Shown: positions 15,447 to 23,944 of the stretch, piece by piece | Layout: each line of letters opens with the position of its first letter | Numbering within the stretch: position 1 is the stretch's first letter | DNA from: Neobacillus mesonae | Lineage (GTDB): Bacteria; Bacillota; Bacilli; Bacillales; Cytobacillaceae | Reading direction: 5' to 3' | Length of the DNA stretch: 64,000 nucleotides | Assembly: GCF_023715155.1 (NCBI RefSeq) | Contig: NZ_JAMBNQ010000005.1 | Location: forward strand, 62,001-126,000 | Program-made: the position numbers and the translations under genes | Notes under the pieces: model-generated | Database searches by the model: none | Told to the model about the DNA's origin: nothing | What the model saw: only the letters and a program-made list of their open reading frames with translations

Positions 15447-16868
15447 ATGAAATGTGTTATTTATATAAGGGTATCCACTGATGAACAAGCAAAACACGGA
15501 TATTCTATAGCTGCTCAGGAAGAAAAATTACGCGCTTTTTGTCTATCTCAAGGTTGGGAAATCGTTGACGAACCTTTTATTGATGATGGATATTCTGCTA
15601 AAGACTTAGATAGACCTAAATTTCAATTAATGATGGAAAAAATAAAAAAAGGCGGAATTGATGTTTTATTAGTATATAGATTAGACAGATTGACTAGATC
15701 TGTACTTGATTTATATGAAGTATTAAAAGTTTTGGATGAACATGAGTGTAAATTTAAAAGTGCGACAGAAGTTTATGATACTACAAATGCTATGGGAAGA
15801 TTATTTATCACTCTTGTTGCCGCTATTGCACAGTGGGAAAGGGAGAATACAGCTGAACGTGTAAGAATGGGCATGGAGAAGAAAACCAAATTAGGTAAAT
15901 GGAAAGGTGGAATGCCTCCATTTGGTTATCAAATTATTAATGAAGAATTAGTAATAAATAAAGATGAAAAAAAAGTGGTAAAAAAAATTTTTGAATTAGC
16001 TAAATCACTTGGATTTTTTACAATAGCAAAACAACTAACTATTAATGGATTTCCCACCAGAAAAGGTGGCGATTGGCACGTTGATACAGTGCGAGGAATC
16101 GCAAATAATCCAATATATGCAGGTTATTTAACCTTTTATGATAATCCTAAAGATTATAAAAAGCCGCCAAAGCCAGAGGATTTATTCGATGGTATCCACG
16201 AAAAAATTATATCTAGAGATGCATTTTGGGAGTTGCAGGATATTCTTGAAAAGAGAAGAACATTCGGAGGAAAAAGAGAAGTGAGCAATTACTATTTTTC
16301 AACAATTTTAAGATGTGGTCGTTGTGGATCTGCGATGAGCGGGCATAAAAGTTCTGAAAAAAAAACTTATAGATGCTCGGGAAAAAAGGCTGGAAAAAAA
16401 TGTACAAGTCATATCATTTTAGAGGATAGTTTAGTTAAGAAAATTTTTACTGACTTTGACGATTTAATTGATGAAATCAAGGGTCATACAGAATCAAGTA
16501 CTTCTGATAAAAAAATAAAAGATTTAGAAACAGAACTAGCACATATAGAAAAAATGTTGGAGAAAGAAAACAATCTCTATAGGTTTGACCGTATTAGCAT
16601 TGATGAATTAATTAAGAATACTGATGAATTAAGAGCAAAAGAAAAAAGTATTCGGGCTGAGCTAAGTGCATATAAAAGAGGAAACGAAAATACAGATGAA
16701 ATCACTTATCTTACTGAAAATATTAGATCTCTTTGGGAATTGGCAAATGATAATGAACGGAAGCAAATGATGACCACACTTTTTTCTCAGATTGTTATTG
16801 ACACCAAAGAAGAATATAAAAGGGGTACTGGAAAACCTAGAGAAATAGTAATAGTTTCAATAAAATAG
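15447..16868 (+). CDS. Large serine recombinase (phage integrase)
   Basis: This 473-residue integrase of the TP901-1/A118 class has a resolvase domain with catalytic Ser10 (YIRVSTDEQ) and the LDRLTR segment. A recombinase domain follows, then a zinc ribbon (CGRCGSAMSGH...YRCSGKKAGKKC, about 290-325), a coiled-coil (about 355-410) and a C-terminal tail. It performs site-specific integration and, with a directionality factor, excision. The gene ends within about 10 bases of the point where a host reading frame resumes, so attR overlaps or abuts its 3' end. GAGGTGATCTAAA precedes the ATG. Confidence 0.95.
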   Translation: MKCVIYIRVSTDEQAKHGYSIAAQEEKLRAFCLSQGWEIVDEPFIDDGYSAKDLDRPKFQLMMEKIKKGGIDVLLVYRLDRLTRSVLDLYEVLKVLDEHECKFKSATEVYDTTNAMGRLFITLVAAIAQWERENTAERVRMGMEKKTKLGKWKGGMPPFGYQIINEELVINKDEKKVVKKIFELAKSLGFFTIAKQLTINGFPTRKGGDWHVDTVRGIANNPIYAGYLTFYDNPKDYKKPPKPEDLFDGIHEKIISRDAFWELQDILEKRRTFGGKREVSNYYFSTILRCGRCGSAMSGHKSSEKKTYRCSGKKAGKKCTSHIILEDSLVKKIFTDFDDLIDEIKGHTESSTSDKKIKDLETELAHIEKMLEKENNLYRFDRISIDELIKNTDELRAKEKSIRAELSAYKRGNENTDEITYLTENIRSLWELANDNERKQMMTTLFSQIVIDTKEEYKRGTGKPREIVIVSIK

Positions 16869-17028
16869 CATTTTGTCTTTTGTCGGTAGCGGAACGCTCG
16901 TACCATGGGCTTTAATCCCTGCTGCCGCTATTTGTAATGTCGACCCGTTTGAACTTGCCAGACGGAATCTTATCCCAGTTGTAACCGGACTAATCGTGAC
17001 AACTATTGCAGCGATCTTTTTAATATAA
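16864..17028 (+). pseudogene. C-terminal fragment of a membrane transporter cut by the prophage
   Basis: The frame reads FVGSGTLVPWALIPAAAICN, then VDPFELARRNLIPVVTGLIV and TTIAAIFLI, then stops. This is a typical last transmembrane hairpin of an ion- or solute-coupled permease. It begins directly after the integrase stop and has no start of its own. The rest of the gene should therefore lie beyond the other prophage end, outside the window. In B. subtilis a transporter-like gene, yhfA, lies near ecsC, so it may be that gene. The exact family is not determined. Confidence 0.65.
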
Positions 17029-17147
17029 AGTGAAACTTCAAACAGCGGGATTTTTCCATCCACCACTGATTGTTAGTCCCGCGCTGCTATTTTACCCGAT
17101 TAGTTCAACTAAGCCGTCAAAAAGCACGGCTGCAAGTTTCACTTTAT
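17025..17147. repeat. 123-bp palindromic element with 14-bp terminal repeats
   Basis: ATAAAGTGAAACTT (17025-17038) is inverted perfectly at 17134-17147. Inside are CAGCGGGA/TCCCGC and AGCCGT/ACGGCT stems. The left end covers the stop codon of the transporter fragment. The structure is like a MITE or an intergenic repeat. No second copy lies in the window. Confidence 0.55.
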
Positions 17148-17167
17148 CTCACCAATCGGTCATATGA

Positions 17168-17230
17168 GGCAGTGCCCCCCTGCTTATACTTCCTGCTATC
17201 GCTAAGTTCTGAAGCAGGGGTGATACTGCC
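17168..17230. repeat. Long imperfect hairpin
   Basis: The arm starting GGCAGTGCCCCCC at 17168 pairs with the arm GAAGCAGGGGTGATACTGCC (17211-17230), giving about 17 paired bases with a 25-base loop. It lies between convergent genes, just before the ecsC terminator. Confidence 0.55.
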
Positions 17231-17248
17231 GTTAATGCGGGATAAACT

Positions 17249-17286
17249 GAAAATCCCCTGAACTTTTAAAGTTCAGGGGATTTTTG
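17249..17286. terminator. Terminator of the ecs operon
   Basis: The perfect stem AATCCCCTGAACTTT/AAAGTTCAGGGGATT with T runs on both strands overlaps the last codons of ecsC. Confidence 0.85.
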
Positions 17287-17988
17287 TAACATCCGTAAGC
17301 GATAGGCATTCATTGCCGTTTCTCCGAGAGTTTTTAAAATATTGTTATTCGCATAGGCGCCGACGAATGCGCCTATTCCCGGGACAAGCTGAAACATTTT
17401 AGCAAGATCCATATAATCACGATATTCCTGCTGAAACTTCCGCCAATCCATTTCCACAAGCTCTTCTTTCTTTGTTTCCCAATTCTCAATATCATCTAAT
17501 GTCTGCCTGCGAATTTCATCACTGGAAAAAGCCAGCTGAAAAACATGCAGAATAAATAACCGTTCTTCATACTCTTTTGTATTAAAACCATAAATGGCAG
17601 CTGTTTCGAATAAAAATTTCATTTCAATTGTCAAAAGCAGCGGAAAATCAGCCAATCCTAATAAAAGGCCGCCTGCACCCGTACCAGCACCTTCAACAAT
17701 CGCCGTCTTTTGATACGTTAAGATTTTTTTTCGAACCAGCTCATCTCTTTCTTCTAAAGTAAGTCCTAATGCCTGCTTATGATTTGTTGTAATTTGTGAG
17801 CCCAATAATGTCGCTTTTACCATTGCTTTAATGCTGTCAGTCATCATCTGATGAACCTTATCTGGAATGTAGTCATTCACTTTTACTTGCGCTTTTTTTG
17901 AAATCCGCTTCATCATCCCAGAGCGTCTTGTTAGTTTGTGTTTCCATTCCTTCACTTCATCATATACTTTCAATTCATACTCATTCAT
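17266..17988 (-). CDS. ecsC: EcsC protein
   Basis: This 240-residue EcsC-family protein is the third gene of the ecs operon. It has two hydrophobic stretches, one around GAGTGAGGLLLGLADFPLLL and one at VPGIGAFVGAYAN. In B. subtilis EcsAB affects secretion, site-2 proteolysis by RasP and sporulation; EcsC's part is unclear. The length and position match the B. subtilis gene. It starts 87 bases after ecsB. Confidence 0.9.
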   Translation of the reverse strand: MNEYELKVYDEVKEWKHKLTRRSGMMKRISKKAQVKVNDYIPDKVHQMMTDSIKAMVKATLLGSQITTNHKQALGLTLEERDELVRKKILTYQKTAIVEGAGTGAGGLLLGLADFPLLLTIEMKFLFETAAIYGFNTKEYEERLFILHVFQLAFSSDEIRRQTLDDIENWETKKEELVEMDWRKFQQEYRDYMDLAKMFQLVPGIGAFVGAYANNNILKTLGETAMNAYRLRMLQKSPEL

Positions 17989-18075
17989 TTCGCTTGCACC
18001 CCTTATCTATACTTATGCGAAACGTTTAATAAATCAGTCCTTTTTTGAGAAAGTGAAACGCCAATCAGCAGGGTT

Positions 18076-19290
18076 TTACCGCCCTTTTAAACGATTTTTA
18101 CTGTAAATATTGATAAACAGCCAATTAAATATGATACCAGCCAGAATATCTAGAAGAGCGGTCGAAACCTCTCCTTTAATAAGGATCAGCAATGCAAATA
18201 GAACTGCCTCAATTGATAGAATTATCATTAATAAAGAATGAAAAGCCTTATGTTTATCTTTCACCGGAACAGGATATAAATCAATCCATAATTTATTTTG
18301 ATGATGATTTATGAGCGGCAGTAATTGAAACCCGGTTAAATACAAAAACAACACACTCAGTAAGATCTGTCCTAGACCGAAGGAAATAAAATAAATAGCC
18401 AGCCCGCCAATAATTGTCAAGCGGATAAATAGACCCAGATAATCGGAGGACCGTAAAAACGTCCGGGACAATAAATACATATATGTCTGGTCTTGAGAAA
18501 ATTTAATTTGGCTGAGGGAAACATCAAGATACTTTCTTCGTTTCACCGTTTCCTTTATATTTGGTACATCTGTAAACATATTAGCCATTCTGTAAAAGGA
18601 AGACATCCGCTTTTCTTCCTGATCAATCAGTACATCCCATTTTAAGCCCATTTTCCGTGTCCGCACGTAAAAATAGCGGAAATATAGCAGCATAATAACG
18701 CCTATGACTATAAGGATAAAAATATTTGCCTGCTTTAACAGCAGGTAAGTTAGGGTAAAATTTATAAAATAACGAACAATCGTATCCCATCTTTGGACAG
18801 AGAGTTGTACAAAGTACAGAATCTTCCATTTCACAGCTAAATTCCAAACTTTAACCACTAAGAGTACCGCTAAAAATGGCAAAAATAAACTAAAGCCGCT
18901 TGCACTTACATGGGCATACATTGGCATCAGAACCGCAAAGACCAATAAGAGTACATATCCCTGAAATAGCCAGCTAACCGCTCCTGATCGCAAAAAATAT
19001 CCCTTGAGTCTATCTTCTACTGGAATTAAAAAAACTTTATCTGCCTCAAGCAAAAAGTTATAAACAGGACTATATGTAAGAAAAAAACCAAGAATAACAG
19101 CTAAAATCTCCTCAGAAGGAAATTGAGGTGACAGGGTCTCAACCCAATTTTGATAATAAAAAGCTGCTGTACCAATGAGAAACAATAATACGATGACAAG
19201 GTGCCCATTAAAAATATACTTTAAATATCTGCTTAAATCTTTTAACCGATTTCCAGCCCTGTCTTTCCATAATTTTTTATCATCAAACAT
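18076..19290 (-). CDS. ecsB: EcsB, ABC transporter membrane subunit
   Basis: This 404-residue integral membrane protein has repeated hydrophobic segments (for example LVIVLLFLIGTAAFYY, VLLLVFAVLMPMYA, ILIVIGVIMLLYF). It is the permease of the Ecs ABC system and pairs with EcsA. The cargo is not firmly known; loss in B. subtilis impairs RasP-dependent proteolysis and secretion. Its start overlaps the end of ecsA by 8 bases. Confidence 0.92.
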   Translation of the reverse strand: MFDDKKLWKDRAGNRLKDLSRYLKYIFNGHLVIVLLFLIGTAAFYYQNWVETLSPQFPSEEILAVILGFFLTYSPVYNFLLEADKVFLIPVEDRLKGYFLRSGAVSWLFQGYVLLLVFAVLMPMYAHVSASGFSLFLPFLAVLLVVKVWNLAVKWKILYFVQLSVQRWDTIVRYFINFTLTYLLLKQANIFILIVIGVIMLLYFRYFYVRTRKMGLKWDVLIDQEEKRMSSFYRMANMFTDVPNIKETVKRRKYLDVSLSQIKFSQDQTYMYLLSRTFLRSSDYLGLFIRLTIIGGLAIYFISFGLGQILLSVLFLYLTGFQLLPLINHHQNKLWIDLYPVPVKDKHKAFHSLLMIILSIEAVLFALLILIKGEVSTALLDILAGIIFNWLFINIYSKNRLKGR

Positions 19291-20023
19291 GGTTTTCTTC
19301 CTTTGTTAATTGAATGTATAAATCATCAAGTGATGCTTTTGGCATCGAAAACTGTTCCCTTAGTTCAGCAAGTGTTCCTTTCGCCCTAATTTTTCCTTCA
19401 TGAAGAATAACAAAACGGTCACAATATTTTTCTGCAGTAGCAAGTATATGTGTTGACATTAAAATTCCAGCCCCATTTTCCTTCATTTTTTTCATCAAAT
19501 CAAGCAATGATTGTATTCCCAACGGATCAAGACCAAGAAATGGTTCATCAATAATATACAGGGACGGCTGAACAAGGAATGCACACATAATCATCACCTT
19601 TTGTTTCATCCCTTTTGAAAAATGGGCAGGAAACCAATTGAGCCTTTTTTCCATCCGAAATTCTGACAAAAGCGGCGAAATTCTTTCTTTATATGTGGAT
19701 TCCTCCAAGCCATAGGCCATCGCAGTTAAGCGCAAATGTTCGTCTAATGTTAATTCTTCATATAACATAGGGGTCTCCGGAACAAAGGTAAACATCCTGC
19801 GATAAGCTTCTTTATCCTCGGTAAAAATCTTACCATTTATCTTAACTGCCCCTTGATGGGGTTCCATTAATCCAATAATGTGCTTAATCGTCGTACTTTT
19901 TCCTGCACCATTCAGTCCGATTAAGCCGACTATTTCCTTTTTCTCCACTTCAAATGAAATATCTTTTAAAACAGGATTTCTTGTATAGCCGCCAACAAGA
20001 TTTTCGATTGATAATAAAGCCAT
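19283..20023 (-). CDS. ecsA: EcsA, ABC transporter ATPase
   Basis: This 246-residue ABC ATPase has Walker A GLNGAGKST, an LSGGQ-position FSKGMKQ, Walker B LYIIDEP and the H-loop STH. It drives EcsB. The start at ATG 20023 follows AAGGA by 8 bases; a TTG two codons upstream is in frame but poorly spaced. It is transcribed divergently from hit across an 800-base gap holding a candidate RNA gene. Confidence 0.93.
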   Translation of the reverse strand: MALLSIENLVGGYTRNPVLKDISFEVEKKEIVGLIGLNGAGKSTTIKHIIGLMEPHQGAVKINGKIFTEDKEAYRRMFTFVPETPMLYEELTLDEHLRLTAMAYGLEESTYKERISPLLSEFRMEKRLNWFPAHFSKGMKQKVMIMCAFLVQPSLYIIDEPFLGLDPLGIQSLLDLMKKMKENGAGILMSTHILATAEKYCDRFVILHEGKIRAKGTLAELREQFSMPKASLDDLYIQLTKEENHV

Positions 20024-20141
20024 GTGCAACGTCCTTCCGTAGCATGATTATTGTTATTTTAACAAATTGTGCTTGATAAAAATAGAAAATAACTTTTTAA
20101 AATAAATTTGTATAGATCTCACCAAAACGGACATGATAATA

Positions 20142-20552
20142 TTCGAAGGGGAAATTCACTTGATGAAGAAATTCATCACACACTTGAAATGAGGTGTCTA
20201 CAAAAGACAATATTCGTTTCAAACCAGAATAGCTTCACAAACGTTTCAAACATAAGGGGATGGTTGTTTTGTACAATGTGCATGTAACCATTGTGAGTTC
20301 ATATAACACCACAAAGTTTTGGTAAAATAACCTAACAAATGAGGTGTTTATCGCAGACATCATCCGTTTTTAAAGGTAAGGTAACCGATAAAAACATTAG
20401 GGGATGGTCAGCTTGAACAATGATGATTCTTTATCCAAACACTAAATTGTCAAATGAGGTGTTTATCAAAGAAACATTCCTAATTGAACGTAAAAAATGA
20501 AGCAGTTCCCCTTCGATAGGGCGGGATTCCATGCGAATCCTGCTCTTTTCTT
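20142..20552 (+). ncRNA. Candidate modular structured RNA between ecsA and hit
   Basis: This is a 410-base stretch without a gene. Its ends pair (TCGAAGGGGAA at 20143 with TTCCCCTTCGA at 20506, 11 bp) and it finishes in a plus-strand terminator. Inside, AATGAGGTGT occurs three times (from 20188, 20338, 20453) and AGGGGATGGT twice (20255, 20399), alternating. Each GAGGTGT can pair with an ACAC-containing segment upstream in its own unit. GATGAA-GAAA-TTCATC and GTTTTTA/TAAAAAC make further stems. A -10-like GATAAT at 20135-20140 would start the RNA at the closing stem. The class is not one I recognise. Confidence 0.5.
20521..20552 (+). terminator. Terminator of the candidate RNA
   Basis: GCGGGATTC pairs with GAATCCTGC (one G-U) over a CATGC loop, followed by TCTTTTCTT on the plus strand. 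No coding gene lies upstream on that strand, which supports a non-coding transcript. Confidence 0.6.
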
Positions 20553-20688
20553 GTGAGCAAAAGAGGCAAAACGCTGTAATATTTTTTATATCTGGTGTTT
20601 TTAAATCGCAGCATTTTAGATTAGTAATGCCTAGCTCTGCTCACACCGCCTTTAATCTGTGGTAAAATAATACATAACAATAGGTAAA

Positions 20689-20800
20689 GCAAAAGCGCCT
20701 TGTCAGCCTCAAGCAAACAAAAGAGCCGCTAGCTCTTTAACCTTCCTGATGTAGGCCTATTACCTCAATGAGCCAGGCTGCATGCGCTGGACAATTTAAT
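20689..20800. repeat. Dispersed intergenic repeat A, copy 1
   Basis: The element begins near AAAAGCGCCTTGTCAGCC and ends CAGGCTGCATGCGCTGGACAATT. The ending and beginning match the copy at 23945-24064. It has an internal AAAGAGC/GCTCTTT stem. It lies directly before hit. Confidence 0.65.
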
Positions 20801-20817
20801 GAAAGGCTGTGTAAAAA

Positions 20818-21237
20818 ATGAGTGATTGTATTTTTTGTAAAATTGTTAACGGTGAAATTCCTTCTCACAAAGTATTTGAAAATGAACATGTTGTTGCATT
20901 TATGGATATCAGCCAGGTGACAAAAGGTCATACATTGGTAATTCCAAAGATACATAAGGAAAATCTATATGAATTGACACCGGAAATCGCCAAGAATATT
21001 TTTGAGGTTGTACCTAAAATTGCAAATGCTCTTAAAGCAGAATTTGAACCTGTTGGGTTAAATCTTGTTAATAATAATGGAGAAAAAGCGGGTCAGTCTG
21101 TATTTCACTTTCATGCTCATTTAATTCCGCGTTATGGCACGGGCGATGGCTTTGGTGCAGTGTGGAAAAACAACCAAAATGACTATACTCAGCAAATGTT
21201 ATCTGAGATGGCTGCCGGCATTTCAAAACATTTATAA
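20818..21237 (+). CDS. hit: Hit, HIT-family protein
   Basis: This 139-residue histidine-triad protein has the triad HFHAH (H97, H99, H101) and the N-terminal zinc pair CIFC (C4, C7). HIT enzymes hydrolyse or transfer nucleoside phosphate groups such as nucleoside phosphoramidates. It stands divergent from ecsA as in B. subtilis. AAAGGCTGTGTAAAAA precedes the ATG. Confidence 0.92.
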   Translation: MSDCIFCKIVNGEIPSHKVFENEHVVAFMDISQVTKGHTLVIPKIHKENLYELTPEIAKNIFEVVPKIANALKAEFEPVGLNLVNNNGEKAGQSVFHFHAHLIPRYGTGDGFGAVWKNNQNDYTQQMLSEMAAGISKHL

Positions 21238-21372
21238 AAAAATATTTTCTGAAAATTTTATCTTTATCAATATTATATTAATATGCTATAATGAGTATAA
21301 GTTTTTCGCTGCAGGCATATAGAGCACTGCAGGAGAAACAAAAGCTTTAGAAAAGCAGAGGAGAGATGAGTT

Positions 21373-21900
21373 ATGAATACAAAAAATCTTGTCATTTTAG
21401 CACTTTTAGCAGGAATTGGGGTTGTTTTGCATACGGTTATGCCAAGTTTCTTTGGAATTAAGCCAGACATGATGCTGGCTATGATGTTTCTAGGCATTGT
21501 GTTAATTCCAGAAATTAAAAGCGTTTTGCTTCTGGCAATTGTAACTGGTGTATTATCTGGTTTAACTACCGGCTTCCCTGGCGGTCAAATTCCTAATATA
21601 ATCGATAAACCTATAACAGCTCTAGTCTTTTTCGGTTTATTTTTAGCATTAAACAAATACCGTAATTCCGTTATTAGTGTTGCTGTATTAACTGCAGTTG
21701 GAACACTTGTTTCAGGTACGGTCTTTTTGACAGCAGCATATTTCATTGTAGGTTTGCCAAGCTCTTTTGCAGTTCTTTTTGCTGCCGGAGTTTTACCAGC
21801 TATTGCCATTAACGCTGTTGTAATGGTTATTGTATTTCCAATTGCACAAACCATTTTCAAAAGATCCAAAATATCATCAGCTTCCGTGGTTCAAAAATAA
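21373..21900 (+). CDS. trpP: TrpP, tryptophan transporter
   Basis: This 175-residue membrane protein has about five hydrophobic helices and the TrpP/YhaG signature (FFGIKPDMMLAMMFLGIVL; FPGGQIPNIIDK). It is the probable tryptophan uptake S-component-like transporter. In B. subtilis its translation is blocked by the TRAP protein. The leader here has GAG triplets at 21358, 21363 and 21368, each separated by two bases and overlapping the ribosome-binding site, but fewer than the usual nine or more repeats. Regulation by TRAP is therefore only a possibility. Confidence 0.87.
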   Translation: MNTKNLVILALLAGIGVVLHTVMPSFFGIKPDMMLAMMFLGIVLIPEIKSVLLLAIVTGVLSGLTTGFPGGQIPNIIDKPITALVFFGLFLALNKYRNSVISVAVLTAVGTLVSGTVFLTAAYFIVGLPSSFAVLFAAGVLPAIAINAVVMVIVFPIAQTIFKRSKISSASVVQK

Positions 21901-21912
21901 TACGGGGCTGTT

Positions 21913-21943
21913 AAGAAAAGAACCCTTTAAGGGTTCTTTTCTT
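21913..21943. terminator. Bidirectional terminator
   Basis: The perfect stem AAGAAAAGAACCC/GGGTTCTTTTCTT lies between trpP and the converging small membrane-protein gene. Confidence 0.85.
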
Positions 21944-21962
21944 AAATTAATTATTTTGATTA

Positions 21963-22154
21963 TTAGAAGAAATATGAAAACATAAGTGCGAGCAGCAGAA
22001 ATACTCCGCCGCCGCCGGCACACACAACTGCCCGGTTTTTTAACACCTGCTTTGGCGGATATACCCCTGGTCTTTTAAGCGCTAATAGATATCTGCCAGA
22101 TCCTAAAAAAAGAATCGTACATAAGAAAAAAAGCAAACCGGTTAGAATCTTCAT
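21963..22154 (-). CDS. Small membrane protein
   Basis: This 63-residue protein has two membrane helices (LTGLLFFLCTILFLGSG and AVVCAGGGGVFLLLALMF) joined by a basic loop (KRPGVYPPKQVLKNR). GGGGGGCAGCAA precedes the ATG. It lies between trpP and hpr and has no family I recognise. Confidence 0.65.
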   Translation of the reverse strand: MKILTGLLFFLCTILFLGSGRYLLALKRPGVYPPKQVLKNRAVVCAGGGGVFLLLALMFSYFF

Positions 22155-22167
22155 TTGCTGCCCCCCC

Positions 22168-22187
22168 TGACAGGATTTTAAATCCTG
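22168..22187. other. Hairpin upstream of the small membrane-protein gene
   Basis: ACAGGATTT/AAATCCTGT is a perfect inverted repeat just before the ribosome-binding site of the 21963-22154 gene. It may be an operator or leader hairpin; the rest of the gap to hpr shows only A/T-rich promoter-like sequence. Confidence 0.4.
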
Positions 22188-22389
22188 TTATGCTGTAATT
22201 ATTTATATGTTTTACCGTCCATTCCTATGAATCTGGTAAAAAGATGAATGTTTTGCAGAATAAATTTACTCAAAAATGATAAAAGAGCAAAAAATATAAC
22301 AATTTCTAAAAATTTTGTGAATTTATATCTTTATTAATTTTTATTTTATTGGCATAATGATAATAGAGAATTAAAAAAGTAGGTGAAAA

Positions 22390-22971
22390 ATGGGGATGAC
22401 AGAGAAACAATATTCGGTGAAAGAAGCAATGCTTTTCAGTCAGAGGATGGCGCAGTTAAGTAAGGCCTTATGGAAGTCGATTGAAAAAGATTGGCAGCAA
22501 TGGATTAAACCTTTTGATCTAAATATTAACGAGCATCATATTTTGTGGATTGCATACCATTTAAATGGAGCTTCCATATCGGATGTAGCAAAATTCGGGG
22601 TTATGCATGTCTCTACAGCTTTTAATTTTTCAAAAAAATTAGAAGAAAGGGGACTGCTGAAATTTTCTAAAAAGGAAAACGATAAACGTAATACCTATAT
22701 CCAGCTCACCCCTGCGGGAGAGGATATCCTGCTGAAATTAATGGAAACTTATAAACCCAACGAGTACTCTGTCTTTTCTGGAGCATTGCCATTAAGAGAT
22801 TTGTATGGTAAGTTTCCTGAAATTATTGAAGTGATGGCAATTGTCCGCAATATCTATGGGGACGATTTTATGGAAATCTTTGAACGCTGCTTCAATAACA
22901 TAGAGACAAGATTCGTTGAAAAAGATGGTACGCTTCAAAAGCCGGAAGAATCAGAGCAGGAACTTGCCTAA
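22390..22971 (+). CDS. hpr: Hpr (ScoC), MarR-type transition-state regulator
   Basis: This 193-residue protein is a winged-helix MarR-type repressor. Residues 38-105 hold the HTH and wing ([34 protein letters not shown]), and the Hpr-specific C-terminal extension is present. In B. subtilis it represses extracellular protease genes, sporulation initiation and some oligopeptide transport genes. The ATG has only a modest AGGTG site. It converges on yhaI. Confidence 0.92.
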   Translation: MGMTEKQYSVKEAMLFSQRMAQLSKALWKSIEKDWQQWIKPFDLNINEHHILWIAYHLNGASISDVAKFGVMHVSTAFNFSKKLEERGLLKFSKKENDKRNTYIQLTPAGEDILLKLMETYKPNEYSVFSGALPLRDLYGKFPEIIEVMAIVRNIYGDDFMEIFERCFNNIETRFVEKDGTLQKPEESEQELA

Positions 22972-23313
22972 TCATGATATAAACTTATTGAACTCTTGAA
23001 ATAGAGGCACATAAAGTTTCTGCACCAGACATGCCTTAACGATTTCTTTTATATCCAATTCAAGTGGTAATCCTGCAACAAATTCAACAAAAAGCGGATG
23101 GAAATGAACAAATCCTTCCGCTTTTTGTTTCTTCAATTTCAAGCTGAGTTCATCACATAGATTGAAAAAGGATTCCATCTCTTGTTTGGATATACCATGT
23201 TCAACAATGATTCGGTAAAAATCCATATCCGGGTTTTTAATCATTTTTACTAATAGCTTTTGATGAAATTCAAGCAGGTGAATCCTTTCCAAAAGGGCTT
23301 TATATTCATTCAT
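22972..23313 (-). CDS. yhaI: YhaI, DUF1878 protein
   Basis: This 113-residue helical protein matches the DUF1878/YhaI family (ERIHLLEFHQKLLVKMI; FHPLFVEFVAGLP). The function is unknown. Its stop directly abuts the stop of hpr, so the genes overlap tail to tail without a terminator. Confidence 0.85.
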   Translation of the reverse strand: MNEYKALLERIHLLEFHQKLLVKMIKNPDMDFYRIIVEHGISKQEMESFFNLCDELSLKLKKQKAEGFVHFHPLFVEFVAGLPLELDIKEIVKACLVQKLYVPLFQEFNKFIS

Positions 23314-23509
23314 CGATATCCCTCTTTCCCGAACATTCTACCCCCATATTGTATCATTATTCATGAAATCCAATCAGGGGTAACCTTAATTTTAGATGAT
23401 TTATCCCATTTAAGGAAAAATGACTACTATTCTTCTATTTTTTTTGACTATCTTTTTTACTTAATATTTGGTATCTTAAAAAGGATACCATGTCATGAGG
23501 AGGGAATCC

Positions 23510-23692
23510 ATGATGATCTCCATTTTTATTGTATTTGCGATTTTTATTCTGTTTTATGTCAATAAAATGACCAGCTCACTATGTATTCAAAAAGAAATAC
23601 CCGAAGAACGCCAGCATAAGGTTTTTCGTACCATTAATGTTTTAATTACCATTCTGCTGATCTCTTCGTACATAGAAATTTTATATACCTAG
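23510..23692 (+). CDS. Small membrane protein
   Basis: This 60-residue protein is read from the ATG at 23510, 5 bases after GAGGAGGG. Helix 1 is MISIFIVFAIFILFY and helix 2 is INVLITILLISSYIEIL. The gap between yhaI and prsA carries small genes in related species, but I cannot match this one by name. Confidence 0.6.
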   Translation: MMISIFIVFAIFILFYVNKMTSSLCIQKEIPEERQHKVFRTINVLITILLISSYIEILYT

Positions 23693-23733
23693 TTCAGCTT
23701 AATTCCCCAGATAATAAAATTTCAAAAAAATAC

Positions 23734-23763
23734 AAGCGATGAGGAAATCTCATCGCTTTTTAC
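23734..23763 (+). terminator. Terminator
   Basis: AGCGATGAG/CTCATCGCT is followed by TTTTTAC on the plus strand, just downstream of the 23510-23692 gene. The stem also ends the converging YjcZ-like transcript. Confidence 0.75.
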
Positions 23764-23764
23764 A

Positions 23765-23857
23765 TTACCATACCCAAGCAGCACCCACGATAATCAATAG
23801 GATGAAAAGAACTACGATTAACGCAAAGCCTGCGCCATATCCACCACCAGCAGTCAT
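23765..23857 (-). CDS. YjcZ-family sporulation peptide
   Basis: The 30-residue peptide reads MTAGGGYGAGFALIVVLFIL, then LIIVGAAWVW. The Gly-rich head followed by 'FALIVVLFILLIIVG' is the hallmark of YjcZ/YczN-type peptides made in sporulating Bacillus and often present in several copies. AGGAGGTTTTAAG precedes the ATG. The peptide is probably inserted in a spore membrane; its role is not known. Confidence 0.85.
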   Translation of the reverse strand: MTAGGGYGAGFALIVVLFILLIIVGAAWVW

Positions 23858-23944
23858 CTTAAAACCTCCTTTTTCTTTTCTACGATATTCTATTCATCTA
23901 CCCCCTATTTCGATTAGGCACTTTCCTTATTTTTAATAAGAAAA

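Noticed and set aside
16857..17066. Minus-strand 69-codon gene
   Set aside because: It is the reverse of the transporter fragment, with no ribosome-binding site; the plus-strand reading has clear membrane-protein character.
20254..20440. Tiny genes starting at AGGGGATGGT in the ecsA-hit gap
   Set aside because: The ATG directly abuts the purine stretch, leaving no spacing, and the two translations are unrelated.
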